Assembly: GCA_029204225.1 (NCBI GenBank)
Contig: CM055094.1
Location: 22,628,657-22,692,656 of the forward strand
Direction: 5' to 3'
Source: Diphasiastrum complanatum
Taxonomy: Eukaryota > Streptophyta > Lycopodiopsida > Lycopodiales > Lycopodiaceae
Length of the DNA: 64,000 nucleotides
In this document: positions 12,401 through 22,897 of the stretch, piece by piece
Layout: each line of letters begins with the position of its first letter
Numbering within the stretch: the stretch's first letter is position 1
Translations under genes and position numbers: made by a program
The notes under the pieces: generated by a model
What the model saw: the letters and a program-made list of their open reading frames with translations, nothing else
What the model was told of the DNA's origin: nothing
Databases searched by the model: none

Positions 12401-12977
12401 AGGCAATGATATCTCCCTCTTATCTCATAATAGACTATGCATCTTAAGGTGATCCTTAGACTCCACCTCAGATAAAGAACATAACTAGCAAATCCTCTCG
12501 TCTCTCAGAGTTTTCTGAAAGTGTAAGCACTAGTATTTGCTATTGTTGAATCTAAATTTAGCCCTAACCAACAAGATGATCAGATGAACTATGCTAAGTA
12601 AGAACAAAAATTGGTGCGTATTAGAGAACAAGAAGTATTCTCAATCTGCTAGGTAACTATCGATTAAAACAAGTGGCTTCAACAACAAACAATTCCAATT
12701 TTTGGATAACTACAAATCAAAGTTACTAGTGATTTGACATGCATATACAAAACATCATATTTTATAAAGGATGATCAACTACACATACACAAATATAATA
12801 CCATTTTCCCAAATCACACTCCTCGACAATTGGAGAACTTGATGTAAATGCTAAACACAGTCGATATACATACATTACCATTGATGTAGAGTCACATACC
12901 ACAGTGCGTCGCTCAGGAATAAGGTTGTGGGGACCACTTTCCAAATCACCTCTGGACCCTCGAAACACAAAGCTCAT
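6290..12977 (-). CDS. SDIR1: SDIR1-like RING E3 ubiquitin ligase, 3' (RING) end not found
   Basis: Five minus-strand exons join to a protein starting MSFVFRGSRGDLESG and closely resembling the plant E3 ligase SDIR1. The coding blocks are 12900-12977, 10947-11004, 9411-9463, 7186-7417 and about 6290-6425. They give about 185 residues: a conserved N-terminus, two membrane segments (around MAFLVTVLLLFMIV and LWLGMGVFLMATSLRMY), a Gln/Ala-rich stretch, then LRMPPSIAFAARGRLQGLRL, LALLDREFDDLDY and EISTLPVHKYK. In Arabidopsis SDIR1 is a roughly 273-residue endomembrane protein with a C-terminal C3H2C3 RING, active in abscisic acid and salt signalling. I could not find RING codons (the CLHQFH or CPVCKF region) on the minus strand of 1-6285. 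The gene therefore either continues left of the window through an intron of more than 6 kb, or is truncated. Introns are 1895, 1483, 1993 and 760 bp. Reading frame and splice phase are intact across all four junctions. Confidence 0.88.
7186..7417 (-). CDS. SDIR1: SDIR1-like exon 4
   Basis: 232 bp after acceptor TTTGCAG. It codes for LWLGMGVFLMATSLRMY (second membrane segment), CQQLQAQAQA, GHTELRLRMPPSIAF, RGRLQGLRLQLALLD and REFDDL, ending in phase 1 before donor GTACCG. This is the most conserved part of SDIR1 outside the RING. Confidence 0.93.
9411..9463 (-). CDS. SDIR1: SDIR1-like exon 3 (53-bp micro-exon)
   Basis: Acceptor GTGCAG, then coding for LLLFMIVNSHQMSPNFL, then donor GTGAGA. The split Val codon from exon 2 is completed here, and the exon ends in phase 0. 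It supplies the rest of the first membrane helix and the luminal loop and would be missed by simple ORF calling. Confidence 0.9.
10267..10640. repeat. Imperfect direct duplication in SDIR1 intron 2
   Basis: Two related blocks, about 10267-10410 and 10464-10640, share GCCCATGCTT, CACCCAAAACTTATTGACAG, GTCAATGGAACCT, CCAAGATTTCCAATCTATG and TTGACTGGTAGACTA in the same order. Copy 2 carries an extra block of about 20 bp. No coding function is seen. Confidence 0.85.
10947..11004 (-). CDS. SDIR1: SDIR1-like exon 2
   Basis: 58 bp, too short to appear as an open frame. The acceptor GGACAG is followed by RIHGGSRALNANPMAFLVT, and the exon ends in phase 1 before donor GTGTGA. The residues align with the family's RVHGARPVNSNSLAFLVT segment, the start of the first membrane helix. 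Confidence 0.88.
12061..12520 (-). pseudogene. LINE-like zinc-binding fragment, copy 3, in SDIR1 intron 1
   Basis: Minus-strand sequence resembling the two copies near 2-3.5 kb at DNA level: blocks matching the YYEIRGRY region, CRALPF-like and acidic Asp/Ser-rich tail, with several stops and frameshifts. The open part (12062-12280) encodes only the Asp-rich, Arg-rich tail. It is the most decayed of the three copies and sits entirely within intron 1, on the same strand as the host gene. Confidence 0.45.
12900..12977 (-). CDS. SDIR1: SDIR1-like exon 1 (coding part)
   Basis: 26 codons beginning with ATG at 12977 and ending PERRTV, followed by the donor GTATGT. The block MSFVFRGSRGDLESG is the diagnostic SDIR1 N-terminus, which fixes the start. 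A possible 5'-UTR acceptor (AAAACAG, ending at 12999) lies 22 bp before the ATG, so upstream non-coding exons are possible. Confidence 0.9.
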
Positions 12978-12999
12978 TTTTGTTTGAACAAATAGAAAC

Positions 13000-14004
13000 T
13001 GTTTTAAACAAAGATGATCACAACTTTGCGCACACCACCACTTTCACTTCCTGCATTGCTAGGATGTGTATAAGTAAACTCCTCTATTTATATGTTTCAA
13101 AGTTGTATTGTCTTAGCCCCTTACATTTCATTATGCTCCACTATTTAAATCCAAAAGCTTTTACACTTTGGCTTTTCATCCTAAAATTTTCTTGCCAATG
13201 TGCCCAACCACAACCATTACCCAAGTAGCTTCTTACAAAAGCTTTTGCAACATTATCCCATTCCATGAAGTTTGTGAAACACCACCTGTAAAAAAATGGA
13301 AAGAAATACACGGTCAAAGATTCCATGGAAAAAATATCACAATTCTAAAAGAGTAAACATGAAAATGGAAATGCTTTAGAAAAACAAGCATATAGAGATA
13401 CTAACGAGAATTTAAACATGGTAGAAGAACATAATGACCAACTTAAAGTGTGTCTCAAAAAGTGTCTTATTGACAATCACACCCAATCATAATTTCACAA
13501 AGTACCTAAAATCACCAACTGCATCACCAAATGTAGAAGTGATATTTGCCCCCATGATGCTATAATATGTAACATAAGATTACATCGTTATTAAGGATGC
13601 CCATTTCTCACTGCAAAAAAACGATTTGCCCCCTTTGTATTTCATATGCTTCTTATCAATGATACAATTGTGGTAAACATCTTATTGGTTGATTATTAGG
13701 CTCTTTTGTATGTCATGCTCAAACTTTTGTGGCAATAACTCTCATACTCTAGCAACAATCATTTTCAATGATAATAAATCAATCACATTGCTCATTCTTA
13801 CCAAAACATCTCCACCATCAATGAAAGGTTATACTTAATATTGTCATCACAACTTTTGTTCTGTCTTTCATGATTTTTGCAATATGCTTAGCTACTTTTC
13901 ATGATTTTACGGGTACTCCAGTCGATAACACACTTTCATATGTGGCACCTTATGGCCATTTTGCATGCTTAACCATTGTTTTCAATCATCTTACAAGGTC
14001 TAAA
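13000..14004. other. Region upstream of the SDIR1 start, no gene recognised
   Basis: AT-rich sequence directly 5' of the SDIR1-like ATG on the minus strand. It contains many short open frames without motifs. It is likely 5'-UTR intron or promoter-proximal DNA. Confidence 0.4.
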
Positions 14005-14462
14005 TGTTAAGTGTTAATGTTCGCAATGTTACCCCTAATGTTGTCGTCTAGGATTAATTAGGACTATTAGGCCATGCCTACGTGCTAATTCTAGGGGCCT
14101 TTACCTATATTTAGTAAAGTCAAGTTAGAATTAGACTCAAGGTCAAGATTCCAATGCTTGGTTTGGAGCACAAGTTATGCTATAGATAGGTGTTGGATGC
14201 TTTTACCTTATATAGGTATTAGAGACATCAATTAAGTAATTGCTTTTAAGGTTGCTTTTGCTGCTTTTGCTTTTTGGCATAGACTATTTTCTATAAGTAT
14301 GTAGTGCGCCCTAGTCCATTTGCAATGGGACATAGTTGGAGTACATCTCATCATTATGCTTCATCATTGTTGTTTGTGTTCTCTCTCATGTGTATGACTA
14401 TTGCCTAACAACAATAGAAATCTTGTCTTGGGTTACTTGTATGAGAAAGTCAGTTTCTAACA
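14005..14462 (+). repeat. LTR copy A
   Basis: About 458 bp from TGTTAAGTGTTAATG to TTTCTAACA. Immediately followed by a primer-site-like TGGCATCCGAGAGA (14463-14476), a variant of the usual TGGTATCAGAGC complement of initiator Met tRNA. Confidence 0.8.
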
Positions 14463-14678
14463 TGGCATCCGAGAGAGCATGGTTCAAGATTCAAGAGAAC
14501 AAGGAGGTAGTCAACTAACGGGATCAATCATCATATTTAGATTGATTCGACCATCTTTTGAGGTGCGGAGGTGGTGTCCCTAGCTAGCTCTCAATTTCAA
14601 TTTCCATCTACAAGGGTGGCAGATTTGTGGAAGGCGATTCGGCGCTACAAGGAGAGGAGCGGTGCTCCATGAGGCGAC

Positions 14679-15044
14679 TGTTAGAGTTAATGTTCACATT
14701 GTTACTCCTAAAGGCGACTGTTAGAGTTAATGTTCACATTGTTACTCCTAATGTTGTCATCTAGGAATAATTAAATTTATTGGGCCACATGCAAGCTAAT
14801 TCTAGGGGCCTCTACCTATATATAGTAAAAGTCGAGTTAGAATTTAGTTAATCAAGTTCAAGATTCTAATGCTTTTCGGCATAGACCAAAGTCTATAAGT
14901 ATGTAGTTCGCCCTAGGTCATTTGCAATGGGACGTAGCTGCCATTTCTCATCACGTTTGTTCTCTCTCATGTGTTTGACTAATGTTTCATCACAATAGGA
15001 ATCTTGTCTTGGGTTACTTGTATGAGCAAGTTGGTTTTCTAACA
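14679..15044 (+). repeat. LTR copy B with a duplicated 5' end
   Basis: The first 40 bp (TGTTAGAGTTAATGTTCAC...CTAAAGGCGAC) occur twice in tandem, starting at 14679 and 14719. The copy ends TTTTCTAACA. It lacks the internal block around the GCTTGGTTTGGAGCAC region seen in copies A and C. The following bases (TAAATCTGCCTCAGATC) are at best a mutated primer site. Confidence 0.8.
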
Positions 15045-16955
15045 TAAATCTGCCTCAGATCTCAGGTTACTGTAGGACAACAAAAACAGGGAGTCAATAT
15101 TGTCAGGAGGACGACGTGGATCTTCTAGGAGAAGACTTTCAGACCTGATCGCTGACCTATTCGCTACTACCTGAAAGTTGGATCGCTGGAATCAGATCAC
15201 TGGCTGAGCTGGAAATCGCTGCATTAGAACTGTTTAATGGGTGACTGGATCACTGCTACAGATCGCTGACAGACCTGTTGCTGTTGTATTAGATTGTTGG
15301 TAGATCTGATCAATGTTCGCTGGCTGCCTACTGCTGGATCGCTGCATGCAGACCTGGTTAACTATTTACTAGTTGTGGAAACTTGATTGCAGCTGGAACC
15401 TCTTCGCTGCAGATTTGAATCTGCTGACCTGTGAAAGCCTGACAGGTGGGGCCGTCATTCTACATTGTATCGGTTTGGTTTCCAAACTTTCTTGTCTATC
15501 TGACCTAGGAACACATGAGTTTTATAATTAATCGAAGTGATTGTTTGTTGTGGTTGTCAGGTAATTCTTGGATACCATCCAAGTCATAGTTGATTGTTTA
15601 TGTGGTGGTACCAAGTGATTCATGTGGTGGTACCAAGTGAGATCAATTCCAGTAGGAAGATCTGTTTTGAGTTGGAGAAAAGTTGTTTATTCAAGCCCGA
15701 CAATCTATCCAAGTTCATGTTCTGTCATGTGGTAGATTCTAATGTTTCCAATAAGATTTGGAAGCTAAGGCTGTAGATAAGCCGTTGAAAACCAACAGTA
15801 CAAGTTGTTGTTTAGTCTCAAGAAAAACAACAAGGTTCATTTCTATGAATCGACAGGTTCTTGATCAACCTTAGAAAATCTATATGAAGTCTTCTTAAGT
15901 GAAGCAGGTTCCTTCAAGGAAGATGGATGTACAACAGTTGGGAAGTTTGCATATGACATAGTGTCAAGATAAATAGATGCCATGATGAGATGCTTTCTAA
16001 GTTGGAAAGTGGTTTGAAGCAAGTGACTCTATGTGTGAGAAACAGGTAGGAGATTCTATGGAGAAGATAATGTCAAGTGCTTTGTGTGAGAAAGTATTTG
16101 AGGGGGAGTATCAGTTACTTTGTGTGAGGAAGTATTGTATACGTGTTATCTTTCTATTGGGGATACTATACTACTTGCATATTTGGTTTGGTTCATGGAT
16201 GACATTCTATTTGTATCATTGTTGGAGAGCGGTTGGAATGCAAACATGAAGTGTACATCCAGGGAGAGAATTTCAGCTAAGTCCCTCAAGTTCAACACAC
16301 GTGGTAACTAATGAGAGTACCAAGAGAATTGAAGTGAATTCAAATTGACACAAGTGGAGCCAACTGCTTATGAAGTACGGGTTTCTAACTTAGGTGTTGA
16401 TGTAGGAGATTTGGTGTTGACATTTGTAGATTCATTTCCTACTTATGATTGTTATGATGGTGCTATGGTAATCAAAGAGGAGTACATTTTCTTGATGGTT
16501 GTTGATGAGATCCTTACATATTCGTGGTAGGGAAGATGTTCAAAAAAGACCAAGGGAGTCAATCTTCAAGCAAAGTTGTCAAAGTTATGGCAAAGGTTAA
16601 TCATGTCCACATAATTTGATTCAAGGGGAGTCAAGTTGTTTGAGCCTAAAAAAGTTTAGGTATTGGGTGGTGATATGTTGCACTCATGGTGGTCACACAT
16701 ATGCACTAAAGGGATATGAAGACTAAAGCAAGACATTGGGAAGTCATATGAAGCAGGTTCATATGAAAAGGATCGGCATTCGAAGGAATTCTACATCATC
16801 ATACAAAGGAAGTTCTACATCAAGTAGATCAGAGTTGATCGTGGATTCTACATCAGAATTGAGAATCCTCATTACATGGGCGTCATGGAGGATATACATG
16901 CATACTTGTGCTGTGCATAGTTATTGTTATTAACAATGTAAACATTAAGGAGGAG
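15045..16955 (+). mobile_element. Interior of the non-autonomous LTR element
   Basis: No gag, protease, RT or integrase motif is readable in any frame. The first 400 bp are rich in a GATCGCTG/GATCACTG word. A 22-bp tandem repeat (ATGTGGTGGTACCAAGTGA) lies near 15600-15640. Short open frames (about 60-72 codons) have no family match that I recognise. The region ends at purine-rich AAGGAGGAG next to LTR copy C. Confidence 0.6.
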
Positions 16956-17322
16956 TGCTAGAGTTAATGTTCACATTGTTACCCTTAATGTTGTCATCCA
17001 GGATTGATTAAGATTATTGGGCCATGCCTGAGTGCTTATTCTAGGGCCTTTACCTATATTTAGTAAAAGTCAAGTTAGGTCAAGTTCGAGATTCTAGTGC
17101 TCGATTTGGAGCACAAATTTTGCAATAGATAGATGGTGGGTGCTTTTACCTTCTATAGAGACATCAACTAGGCAATTGCTTTGAGGCTACTTTTTCTTTT
17201 CGGCATAGACCAAAGTTTATAAGTATGTAGTGCACCCTAGCTCATTTGCTATGAGACATAGTTGGAGTTTCTCATCACTTGTGTTCTCTCTCATGTGTTT
17301 GGCTATTGTTTCATCACAATAG
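16956..17322 (+). repeat. LTR copy C, 3'-truncated
   Basis: Begins TGCTAGAGTTAATGTTCAC right after the purine tract and runs in parallel with copies A and B to about CATCACAATAGGAA. The last 60 bp or so present in copies A and B (through TTCTAACA) are missing. Confidence 0.8.
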
Positions 17323-18299
17323 GAACACATTATTGATAAGAAAATGCCAATAAGTATGAAGTTAAAATAGATCACCAAAGATCTCAAAATGCAAGTTAAT
17401 CTTGATTGGTCACAAGGTGAATGGGGGCCAAGAACTATGTGAGTGATTGAATTGAATTTACAAGTGAGAATACGGACATGATCCTCCAGGTCAGATTAAC
17501 ATTATGTGAATTACTAGAGCTTCCTTAAATTTCTTAGTTCATTGTTCAAAGGCTTTTATGGACATTCTGAAGGTTATTTCAGAGATTGGAAGGTTTTCAC
17601 AACCATGTAAGTCCTGGTTCTTGGGATTTTCCCTAATTTGTGTGCCCAAGGGCAGTCTCAAATCAGGAAAAATCCTGGCCAGAGGACTTTCCACCATAAT
17701 TAGAAGCAACTAGGGCGTGGGGCGTACTCTATAACCCTAAGCTGACGTCACGCATCCCAAAAAAGATGGTCTTGACTAGATACCTGGACTTGCATAATGG
17801 GTTAACCACAGCATAGTATTGTGTTGCATAATCTGCTAATCATAGTACAAAAATGCTAACCATACTTCCGTTTTTAAAAAAATTAAAAAATTTCAAACCA
17901 ATGAAATTCACTGGCAAAAAACGCTAAAATCACTTTCCCCAGTTTGTTTTTTAACCAAAAATTATGTCTCCCCTGCTTGGTTGCTACATTTGTTATCTGC
18001 ACACCCCCAGGCTGCAATTACCAAATACAATAAATTTCACTAATCTGACCTATTGCATCAGCCCGATGTAGACTTGATTCGTTCAAATTTTCCGTTTGAA
18101 GAGATTCAAAGGTTTTCAAAACTCCAGAGAGGTCCAATTTCACGAAATAGCGAAACAAGCTCAATGAAACGAAATCCTTCCAAAGCAACAAAGTATGTTC
18201 ATACTAGAAATTTCAACTTCTTACGAAATGTGCAAATCGCACTCACTCTTAACGGCCACAACACATCCGCCAGGGCAAAATCTATGGATATTTCTTCCT
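17323..18299. other. Unassigned sequence
   Basis: No coding or repeat feature recognised. A plus-strand open frame at 18053-18313 has no motif. Confidence 0.4.
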
Positions 18300-18389
18300 C
18301 TGCTCCCTGCTAATGTAATAATAATACCATCTAGTTCGCTCTGACGATCCAAACAAAGCAGCGCCTGATTTTCCCTCGCTCTTATTCAT

Positions 18390-18431
<42 letters not shown>

Positions 18432-18620
18432 TTCGATCAATGGCCCTCTCGTTATATCCCCCCGCATATCTTCATGGCGCGGAGAGAGTTTAAGCCCGCC
18501 ACCGTTGGATAATCTGGCCACCATTCAGATCGTCCCAAGCTACCTAGATCAGCCATTGGAATTATCACACGTGGCAAACATGACTCGTGGATAGCATCCA
18601 ACGGGGCGGATGCAAAATTT
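18300..18620 (-). promoter_or_regulatory. Candidate minus-strand promoter/5'-UTR with ABRE-like G-box
   Basis: A GC-richer patch contains, in minus-strand order, an ACGT-core element (CACGTGGC on the plus strand at 18568-18575, the ABRE/G-box core), a weak TATA-like GGATATAAC (about 18451-18460) and then a (GA)n run (18398-18427) of the type common in plant 5' leaders. A possible splice donor (CTAGATG followed by GTATTA, about 18331) lies downstream. It could drive the SDIR1-like gene through a 5.3-kb 5'-UTR intron holding the LTR element; this link is inference only. Confidence 0.3.
18398..18427. repeat. (CT)n microsatellite, 30 bp
   Basis: Short CT run (GA on the minus strand) inside the candidate promoter/leader. 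Confidence 0.9.
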
Positions 18621-19167
18621 ATTGGCCCGTGGACTTCCACGCCAGGCCTCACTGTATGCCGTGGTGTAACGGAGAATCTGACAAAATGACAAGCATTGCA
18701 GTTTGACGGGTGCGTGGCCGTCAAAGGCAATGTTGGTAACTTTTGAACTTTTTCCCATACTATCCATCCATGGCCTCCATTAAGGCAAACGCTCGAGTTG
18801 CGCACTACAGCTCAAGGACATGAAATAGCTACTTGTTTCCCTCTATTTGTCTGGAGTTTCTATCCCCGTGTAAACTTCAAAAAACTCTATCGTGTGAATA
18901 GACTGTAGTGGCTTGAGAGGGCCCTTCTACCCACACTCTCAATCCACTATTGACCGAAATAGCCAGCCAAGTTCGAACCGAAATCTCTGTTTCATGGAGA
19001 CATGCTCTAGTTTTAAAGATAGCCAACATTTGCAATATGTGGATGTCACTAGAAGCAAGTCAACGTGTCTAGAATTGAACAAATCACAAAACAGCTTTAA
19101 ATCAACAAGTGTGTCGTACCTCTTTTGCAATACATAGTGCGTACAATCTTTATTGGGGCACAGATGG

Positions 19168-19170
<3 letters not shown>
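18621..19170. other. Unassigned sequence
   Basis: No gene or repeat supported. Overlapping short open frames on both strands show no motif. Confidence 0.4.

Positions 19171-19220
<50 letters not shown>
19171..19220. repeat. (GA)n microsatellite, 50 bp
   Basis: Uninterrupted GA run. Confidence 0.95.
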
Positions 19221-19222
<2 letters not shown>

Positions 19223-19319
19223 ACTATGATTGAAAATAATCACTTCATCACCTACAAAATTTTGAAGCTAAATATATTTTAGTTGATTAAGAAACTACAA
19301 CCATAGAATATTCATAATT

Positions 19320-19570
19320 GATATTGTGCATATTCATGTTCATTATTAAAAGAATTCACAATCAATATTCAAAGTACTTGTTCACCATCAATATACAAGT
19401 ACCACAATCAATATTCAAAATGTTCACAATAAAGACTAAACGTACTCACAATCAATATTTGGGGCATTCACAATCAATATTTAAAGTATTCTTAATCAGT
19501 ATTTACAATATTCATAGTCATTACTCAAAGCATCCAAGATCAATATTCAATCATGTTTCATTACTTTAAA
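19320..19570. repeat. AT-rich minisatellite, about 10 degenerate units
   Basis: A unit close to TTCACAATCAATATTCAAAG (about 23-27 bp) recurs around ten times with substitutions and small indels. The repeated word AATCAATATT marks most units. The open frame across it is an artefact of the repeat. Confidence 0.85.
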
Positions 19571-20771
19571 GTATTTATAGTTAATGCTCGGAGTTTTAGA
19601 TATGCAACACATTGTGTTTATGAACAAAAAATAAACCAATAAACTAATAGGCAATAGAAATTCGAATATTAAATGGTTTACAAAAAAAAAAAACAATGAA
19701 ACTATTACATACCTATTGGCAATGAAGTTGTTTTAGACACACTTTTGTGTGCAAGCGCACAAAAGTGCATTGTAGGCATTATGGAGTATCATGCAACTAA
19801 AACTCAATTGTTTCAGTCACATAAAAGAGTAGACGTGCACACGGATTTGTCCCTTTGATAATTCCCAAAAAAACATTACCCCACCTGATTGAAATTTGAC
19901 CTTGAAAATACTATAATCCACAAGATTTGGAGGCAGATGCTTTTATGGTCATGGTATCCCAAGGTACTCAAGATGACTTCATACTTCAAGAACCAAAGAC
20001 TTGGGCAATGTAATCATTACTATTTGAGATTTCTATCTTGTCTGAGCTATTAAATGAAATTCTGTGCTACATGAGCATCATCAATATGTGTAATAAAAGA
20101 GACATGTTTACGCTTCAATCCCATGTATAAATGCAGTTACACAATAGATTAGTTATTCATTTGAGTTCGTATCATTCCTTCATCGACTGTTTTCTAATAT
20201 AAAGTGTCTCCCAATTTTGTTGATTTTGAAATCCTTTTTAGCCATTGACATAGGGGATTTTGGGTGCACATACCTCTCTCTACATATCTCAAAATTGAAG
20301 TACTTTTTGGATTGTGTCACATAAGAATTTTTTTCTTTTAATCTTTTTTGTATTGTACTTAATAAGATGAGTGAACAATGCTTGTGTGCTATGTAAAGGA
20401 CACTCCACATTGCTACAGAGTATGGTTTTAAACATTATGCAATATGTCATGCATGTTGATGATGTGGTGGAACTATATTATCTCCTCAACTAAACCATCG
20501 TCTTCCATTAGCGAGATGAATAATGGTGTCACGAGTAATTGGTACTATGAACACTCACATGCACAATCACCAAAACATAACACCTCTTGATTCAAGGAAA
20601 TATATATTTTGGAAAACTTTCCTCCTAATCTCATTATGGAAAAGGATGACAATATGATCTTAAGCAGCTGCTTGGTGTGTCTTTAACAACAACAACAATT
20701 TTCTTCTATTTGTTAGCCAAATTTTTTTCACCAAAATTAGGACTAATGTCGACAAGAATTTTCACAAAACT

Positions 20772-20774
<3 letters not shown>
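19571..20774. other. Unassigned AT-rich sequence
   Basis: No coding motif or repeat family recognised over about 1.2 kb. Confidence 0.4.
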
Positions 20775-20807
<33 letters not shown>

Positions 20808-20827
20808 TATACATATATATATATATA

Positions 20828-20882
<55 letters not shown>
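20775..20882. repeat. Compound (TACATA)n/(TA)n/(GT)n microsatellite
   Basis: TACATA units from about 20775, grading into TA, then an uninterrupted (GT)n run from 20832 to 20882. It directly abuts the presumed start of the gypsy 1 LTR. Confidence 0.95.
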
Positions 20883-21767
<885 letters not shown>

Positions 21768-21772
21768 TACAG

Positions 21773-22034
21773 TGTTAGAAATCAATGATAAACTTCATTG
21801 TTACTGTTTACGATGCACATTAATGTTGACAGTTGTGACCAGCTGTCAATAGTCGTAGGCTAGTCTATTAGTCTACTCGTAGGTTTTCTCTCTCTATCAG
21901 GGTTCAAGGTTTTTTTGTACATTTTACATTCTGTATGAGTTAGTGTGATAGTGTGACAGTGCGTGCTCTTCTTCCACCTTCTTGTGGTGATTGCTTATGG
22001 TGAATGCTTGATGTTGCATATCTAATTCTTGACA
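21773..22034 (+). repeat. 5' LTR of the copia element
   Basis: 262 bp, TGTTAGAAATC...CTTGACA, followed at once by the primer site TGGTATCAGAGC (22035-22046). Confidence 0.95.
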
Positions 22035-22586
22035 TGGTATCAGAGCAGCGATAGTCCTACGTGCCTGATCAGTGGATACAACTTGTCACAGGCTCCGCAA
22101 CGAAGTGAGAAAGTCCTTCACGGGAGGTGAAAGCTTGGAGAGACAAAAACGGCTGGAAGAAATTCTTCTTTGGTGTATTTTGTAGGGTTGGAGCTCAGAA
22201 TCATCAGTGGAGAACGAAAGCACAGTCCCAAAGGCATCAGAAAGGCCAGGGCAGCATCAGACAGATTGAAAATCTGTTGAGTGGGGGAGATTTTTACAAT
22301 ACTTCCTAGTTATTGTGGAAAGTGCTATTTGTGTGAGAGGTTTTGCCAAGAAATCTCTCATTTGTCTATTTGGAGTACCGCAAATCACACTAGACAGTGT
22401 CTAGTACTACCATTCAGAGTTAGAAGGCTTCATACTTTTCACATTACTGATCTCTATCTTTTGAACGATCACACATTTCGAAATCTTTGCAAAGAGGAGG
22501 CGGCGTAGCCGCTGTGCCGAAGTGGGGAATCTAGAATATTCTCTCTGAAAGTTCTTATATTCCCTCTATTTTTAATCTTTTTCGTA

Positions 22587-22838
22587 CCAATATTGAATCG
22601 ACGCGCCAGAGGTACGAAAAATCTTGAGCAGTCGTACATCCGCGCGTCATACAGATATAGCGTACCTGTGCCAATATCGGATCGACGCGCCAGAGGTAAA
22701 GAAAACCAAGAGCAGTCGTACATCCGTGCGTCATACCAATATCACATATCAAAACCAATATCGGAGTGACGCGCCAGAGGTAAAGAGAATCCCGAGCAGT
22801 CGTGCACCGCGCGTCGTACCGATATCAGGTGTACAACC
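22587..22838 (+). repeat. Three tandem 84-bp repeats in the copia leader
   Basis: Units start near 22587, 22671 and 22755. Each contains CCAATATCGG (or a close variant), GACGCGCCAGAGGTA, GAGCAGTCGT and CGCGCGTC. The CpG-rich repeats lie between the primer site and the gag start, in the untranslated leader, where packaging or dimerisation signals usually lie. Confidence 0.93.
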
Positions 22839-22897
22839 AAAAATTTACAGTTCTGTGGTGTGAATAAATTTTGTGATCCAGACTCGTCTATCCAGTA

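Larger units (their letters stand above)
14005..17322 (+). mobile_element. Non-autonomous copia-like LTR element with three LTR copies
   Basis: Three related LTR copies in the same orientation (14005-14462, about 14679-15044, 16956-17322) share TTAATGTTC.CATTGTTAC, a CTAGGGGCCTTTACCTATAT block, GGCATAGAC and TATAAGTATGTAGT. They begin TGTTA and the complete copies end CTAACA. A degraded Met-type primer site follows the first copy, and a purine tract (AAGGAGGAG) precedes the third. The interior between copies 2 and 3 is about 1.9 kb and shows no recognisable gag or pol, so the element probably depended on a partner. The segment between copies 1 and 2 is only about 216 bp. The arrangement fits recombination between nested or tandem elements. 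Confidence 0.8.

Noticed and set aside
16120-16311. WFMDDILFVSLLE block resembling copia RT YVDD
   Set aside because: Neighbouring RT motifs are absent and the frame has no other pol similarity; likely chance.
18452-18805. 117-codon minus-strand open frame
   Set aside because: No recognised motif; it overlaps another frame and the candidate promoter/leader.
22587-22838. 84-bp repeats considered as a CRISPR array
   Set aside because: The units are full tandem repeats without unique spacers and lie in a plant retrotransposon leader.
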